A stretch of DNA of 58,083 nucleotides from Nitrospira sp. SB0677_bin_15 (GTDB taxonomy: Bacteria; Nitrospirota; Nitrospiria; Nitrospirales; UBA8639), in the NCBI GenBank assembly GCA_009842645.1, contig VYFB01000020.1:1-58083 (forward strand). Reading direction: 5' to 3'. The position numbers were made by a program, and so were the translations under genes. The stretch's first letter is position 1, and every line of letters starts with the position of its first letter. Of this stretch, positions 55,841-58,083 are shown one piece after another. Below the pieces are notes generated by a model. It made no database searches. It was given only the letters and a program-made list of their open reading frames with translations, and was not told the DNA's origin.

Positions 55841-58083
55841 ATGAATTCACTGCTGTCTCACTATCTCTCCGTTACGGAACCCCGCCGTCTGACGCAACGT
55901 CTCCTGTGGCCCGTCCTGATCGCCGGCGGACTGGCCGTCGGGGGGACGGCGGCAGTGGCTTGGCATATGACGACCGGACTGCCCTCGCTGGGGGGACTCC
56001 GGGATTACCAGCCCAGCCTGATTACCAAGGTCAAGGCGGATAACCGCCAGGTTATCGGTCAATATTACGTGGAACGAAGAATATTGACTCCGCTTCGTGA
56101 CGTGCCCCAGCATTTGATCAATGCCGTGGTTGCGGTTGAAGATACCCGGTTTTTCGAACACCCGGGATTGGACGTCTGGGGAATCCTTCGGGCCGCTTGG
56201 ACAAACTTCAAACACGGAGGAAAAGTCGAAGGGGCCAGCACCATCACCCAACAACTTGCCAGATCCCTGTTCTTGACACCGGAACGGACCTTTCAGCGCA
56301 AAATACGCGAACTCTTCCTGGCCCTGAAAATGGAATTTATCCTGACGAAAGAACAGATTCTCGAGATGTACCTCAACCAGATATACTTCGGCCAGGGGGC
56401 GTATGGGATCGGGACTGCGTCCCTGACGTATTTCGGGAAAATGTTATCCGAATTGCAGTTACCCGAGTCGGCATTTCTCGCAGGACTACTGAAAGCCCCC
56501 AATACCTATTCACCCTACAAGAACTACCTTCTCGCGAAGAAACGCCAGGAACACGTGTTGAGCCGGATGGTCCAAGCCGGCTTCCTGACGGAGTCCCTTG
56601 CCCGGGCGGCGAGCGGGACGCGATTGGACTTTACCCATCAATCCTATGATCGCGTTGCTCCGTATTTTCTTGAAGACGTCCGTCAACACCTCGTCAAGGA
56701 ATACGGGGAGACCATGACGTATAAAGGAGGGCTACAGGTTTCCACTACCCTGAACATTCCAATGCAACGCTTGGCCGAAGAGGCCATCAGGAAAGGACTG
56801 CGCGATCTCGATAAACGGCAGGGCTGGCGCGGTCCGCTCCGGCATGAGGAACCGCCTGAGACGGTGCAGGTTGATCCGCCCACGGTTTACCCCGCGTTCG
56901 GGGAAATCCTGGAAGGCCGCGTCGTGACCGTATCCGACGAAGAAATAAGGGTCCTGGCGCATGACCTGGTCGGCACCATTACCTTACCGGACATGCGCTG
57001 GGCTAAACGCCGGCTCTCCGAAGGCGCATCCGTCACCGACGCGGTGGTGATCCCGATTGACTCGGCCACACAATTAGTCAAACCTGGAGACGTGATTGAG
57101 GTCTCGCTAAAGTCCACCGCCAACGACACGATCCGGTTTCGGCTGGATCAGACTCCAGTGGTCGAAGGCGCACTCATTGCGATCGATCCCCGGACCGGCG
57201 CGGTGCAGGCGATGGTCGGCGGATACGAGTTTGAACGGAGTCAATTCAATCGCGCCTTGTTAGCCATCCGGCAGCCCGGGTCTGCGTTCAAGCCGATCAT
57301 TTATGCCACGGCCATTGATCAAGGGATGACGCCGGCTACGCTTGTCCTCGATGCGCCAGTGGTCTACGAAGAGGAAGAGCCCGGAAAAACCTGGAAACCT
57401 GAAAATTATGAAAAACGCTTTTTCGGTCCGATCACCTTGCGAGAAGCCTTGCGCCACTCCAGAAACGCGGCGACGGTCCGTTTGCTCGAACAGATCGGCG
57501 TTGGCCACGTCATCAATTTTTCACGCGCCCTCGGGATTCACAGCCCGTTAAGTCCTGACCTTTCCCTGGCACTCGGCTCTTCGGGGATGACGCTTCAAGA
57601 ACTTACCGCAACCTATGGCGTGTTTGCCAACCAGGGACTGGCCTTGGAACCCTATACGATTTCCCTGATCAGAGATCAGCATGACCACATTCTGGAGCAA
57701 CACGTGTTTGAACCCAGCCAAGTGGTTTCCAAAGAAACCGCCTATTTGATTACGCACATGATGATGGACGTTATTCAAAGCGGAACGGGTAGACGCGCCA
57801 GGTCGATCGGACTTCCCTTGGCCGGCAAAACCGGCACGACCAACAGCTACCGGGACGCGTGGTTCATCGGCTATGCGCCGAATCTTGTGACGGGCGTATG
57901 GGTCGGCTTCGACAGCTTGGGAACACTCGGCAAAGTGGAGTCCGGTGCCCATGCCGCCCTCCCTATCTGGACAGACTTCATGAGCAAGAGCCTCAACCTC
58001 CTCCCCGTCCGGACCTTTACGGTTCCGGATGGCATCCAGTTCGTCGAGGTTGATCAGACAACCGGCACCCTTGTCACCGAACC
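55841..58083 (+). CDS. Penicillin-binding protein 1A (class A), partial at window end
   Basis: At least 747 residues; the frame is open at the window edge. Class A PBPs polymerise glycan strands and crosslink peptides. A signal anchor (VLIAGGLAVGGTAAVAW) is followed by the glycosyltransferase GT51 domain: EDTRFFEHPG, GASTITQQLARSLFL, RKIRELFLALKMEFI and KEQILEMYLNQIYFG. An OB-like insert precedes the transpeptidase domain, with SxxK in PGSAFKPIIY, SxN in RHSRNAATVR and KTG in AGKTGTTNSYRDAW. All catalytic motifs are intact. ATG 55841 is the only start before the anchor. The extra domain between the two activities (about 310-445) is the PBP1A type. Confidence 0.95.
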   Translation, partial: MNSLLSHYLSVTEPRRLTQRLLWPVLIAGGLAVGGTAAVAWHMTTGLPSLGGLRDYQPSLITKVKADNRQVIGQYYVERRILTPLRDVPQHLINAVVAVEDTRFFEHPGLDVWGILRAAWTNFKHGGKVEGASTITQQLARSLFLTPERTFQRKIRELFLALKMEFILTKEQILEMYLNQIYFGQGAYGIGTASLTYFGKMLSELQLPESAFLAGLLKAPNTYSPYKNYLLAKKRQEHVLSRMVQAGFLTESLARAASGTRLDFTHQSYDRVAPYFLEDVRQHLVKEYGETMTYKGGLQVSTTLNIPMQRLAEEAIRKGLRDLDKRQGWRGPLRHEEPPETVQVDPPTVYPAFGEILEGRVVTVSDEEIRVLAHDLVGTITLPDMRWAKRRLSEGASVTDAVVIPIDSATQLVKPGDVIEVSLKSTANDTIRFRLDQTPVVEGALIAIDPRTGAVQAMVGGYEFERSQFNRALLAIRQPGSAFKPIIYATAIDQGMTPATLVLDAPVVYEEEEPGKTWKPENYEKRFFGPITLREALRHSRNAATVRLLEQIGVGHVINFSRALGIHSPLSPDLSLALGSSGMTLQELTATYGVFANQGLALEPYTISLIRDQHDHILEQHVFEPSQVVSKETAYLITHMMMDVIQSGTGRRARSIGLPLAGKTGTTNSYRDAWFIGYAPNLVTGVWVGFDSLGTLGKVESGAHAALPIWTDFMSKSLNLLPVRTFTVPDGIQFVEVDQTTGTLVTE

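Noticed and set aside
1-58083. tRNA or rRNA genes
   Set aside because: I looked for cloverleaf-like blocks ending in CCA and for rRNA-like conserved stretches and saw none; a covariance-model scan would be the decisive check.

Overview
The window looks like a chromosomal segment of a Gram-negative, moderately GC-rich bacterium. The sequence encodes a periplasm and outer membrane (lipoproteins, an outer-membrane barrel-like protein, a complete F-type secretion channel and a class A penicillin-binding protein). The housekeeping genes der, parE, erpA, a peroxiredoxin and PBP1A place it on a chromosome. The combination rubrerythrin / Fe-S protein / DUF3501, a PuuD-like membrane protein, a tandem PTPS-fold protein and SagB-type chemistry makes me think of Nitrospirota or a neighbouring phylum. 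That is a weak inference, because there is no rRNA or other marker here.

Layout. 1-2.1 kb: a small secreted protein and the GTPase gene der. 2.1-10.5 kb: a defence/accessory island built around a type III restriction-modification pair (mod 4982, res 6583). It also holds two relics of a second mod gene, a toxin fragment plus YgiT-type antitoxin, a HEPN-like protein, a Cas2-like protein, a DUF2335 membrane protein, and two members of one unrecognised small protein family facing outward on either side. 10.7-12.6 kb: parE. 12.8-26.3 kb: a biosynthetic locus with a 3370-residue polyketide synthase (KS-AT-DH-cMT-ER-KR-ACP followed by KS and a dead AT), a free-standing ACP translationally coupled to an alpha/beta hydrolase on the opposite strand, and a two-domain SagB-type flavin dehydrogenase. 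26.6-32.0 kb: a 29-residue membrane peptide, a PuuD-like membrane protein, a barrel-like protein, the rubrerythrin/Fe-S/DUF3501 set, erpA and a tandem PTPS protein. 32.2-35.5 kb: a Fic protein, a truncated phosphoesterase and a DUF262/DUF1524 (GmrSD-like) nuclease. 36.2-54.5 kb: an F-type type IV secretion operon, ompA-like lipoprotein-traA-L-E-K-B-V-C-trbI-S26 peptidase-traW-U-trbC-N-F-H-G. No relaxase, coupling protein, integrase or oriT is visible, and TraG ends in a lysozyme domain. 54.7 kb to the end: thioredoxin, peroxiredoxin and a PBP1A gene that runs off the window.

Mobile and repetitive DNA shapes much of the window. Two inverted copies of a 143-169 bp IS5-like MITE bracket traC-traG: one sits directly behind the traC stop codon, the other supplies the traG stop codon. 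A degraded copy of the thioredoxin gene lies on the left edge of the secretion island and the intact gene on the right edge. Small hairpin repeats fill most intergenic spaces, and one lies inside the sagB-like reading frame, one inside a MITE, and one directly in front of res.

The best candidates for undescribed biology are: (1) the PKS / free ACP / hydrolase / SagB locus with its catalytically dead terminal module; (2) the twin small-protein family flanking the type III RM system together with the DUF2335 and Cas2-like proteins; (3) the transfer operon without DNA-processing genes, whose TraG carries 63-residue repeats and a muramidase. Domain calls come from motif recognition by eye; no database search was run.
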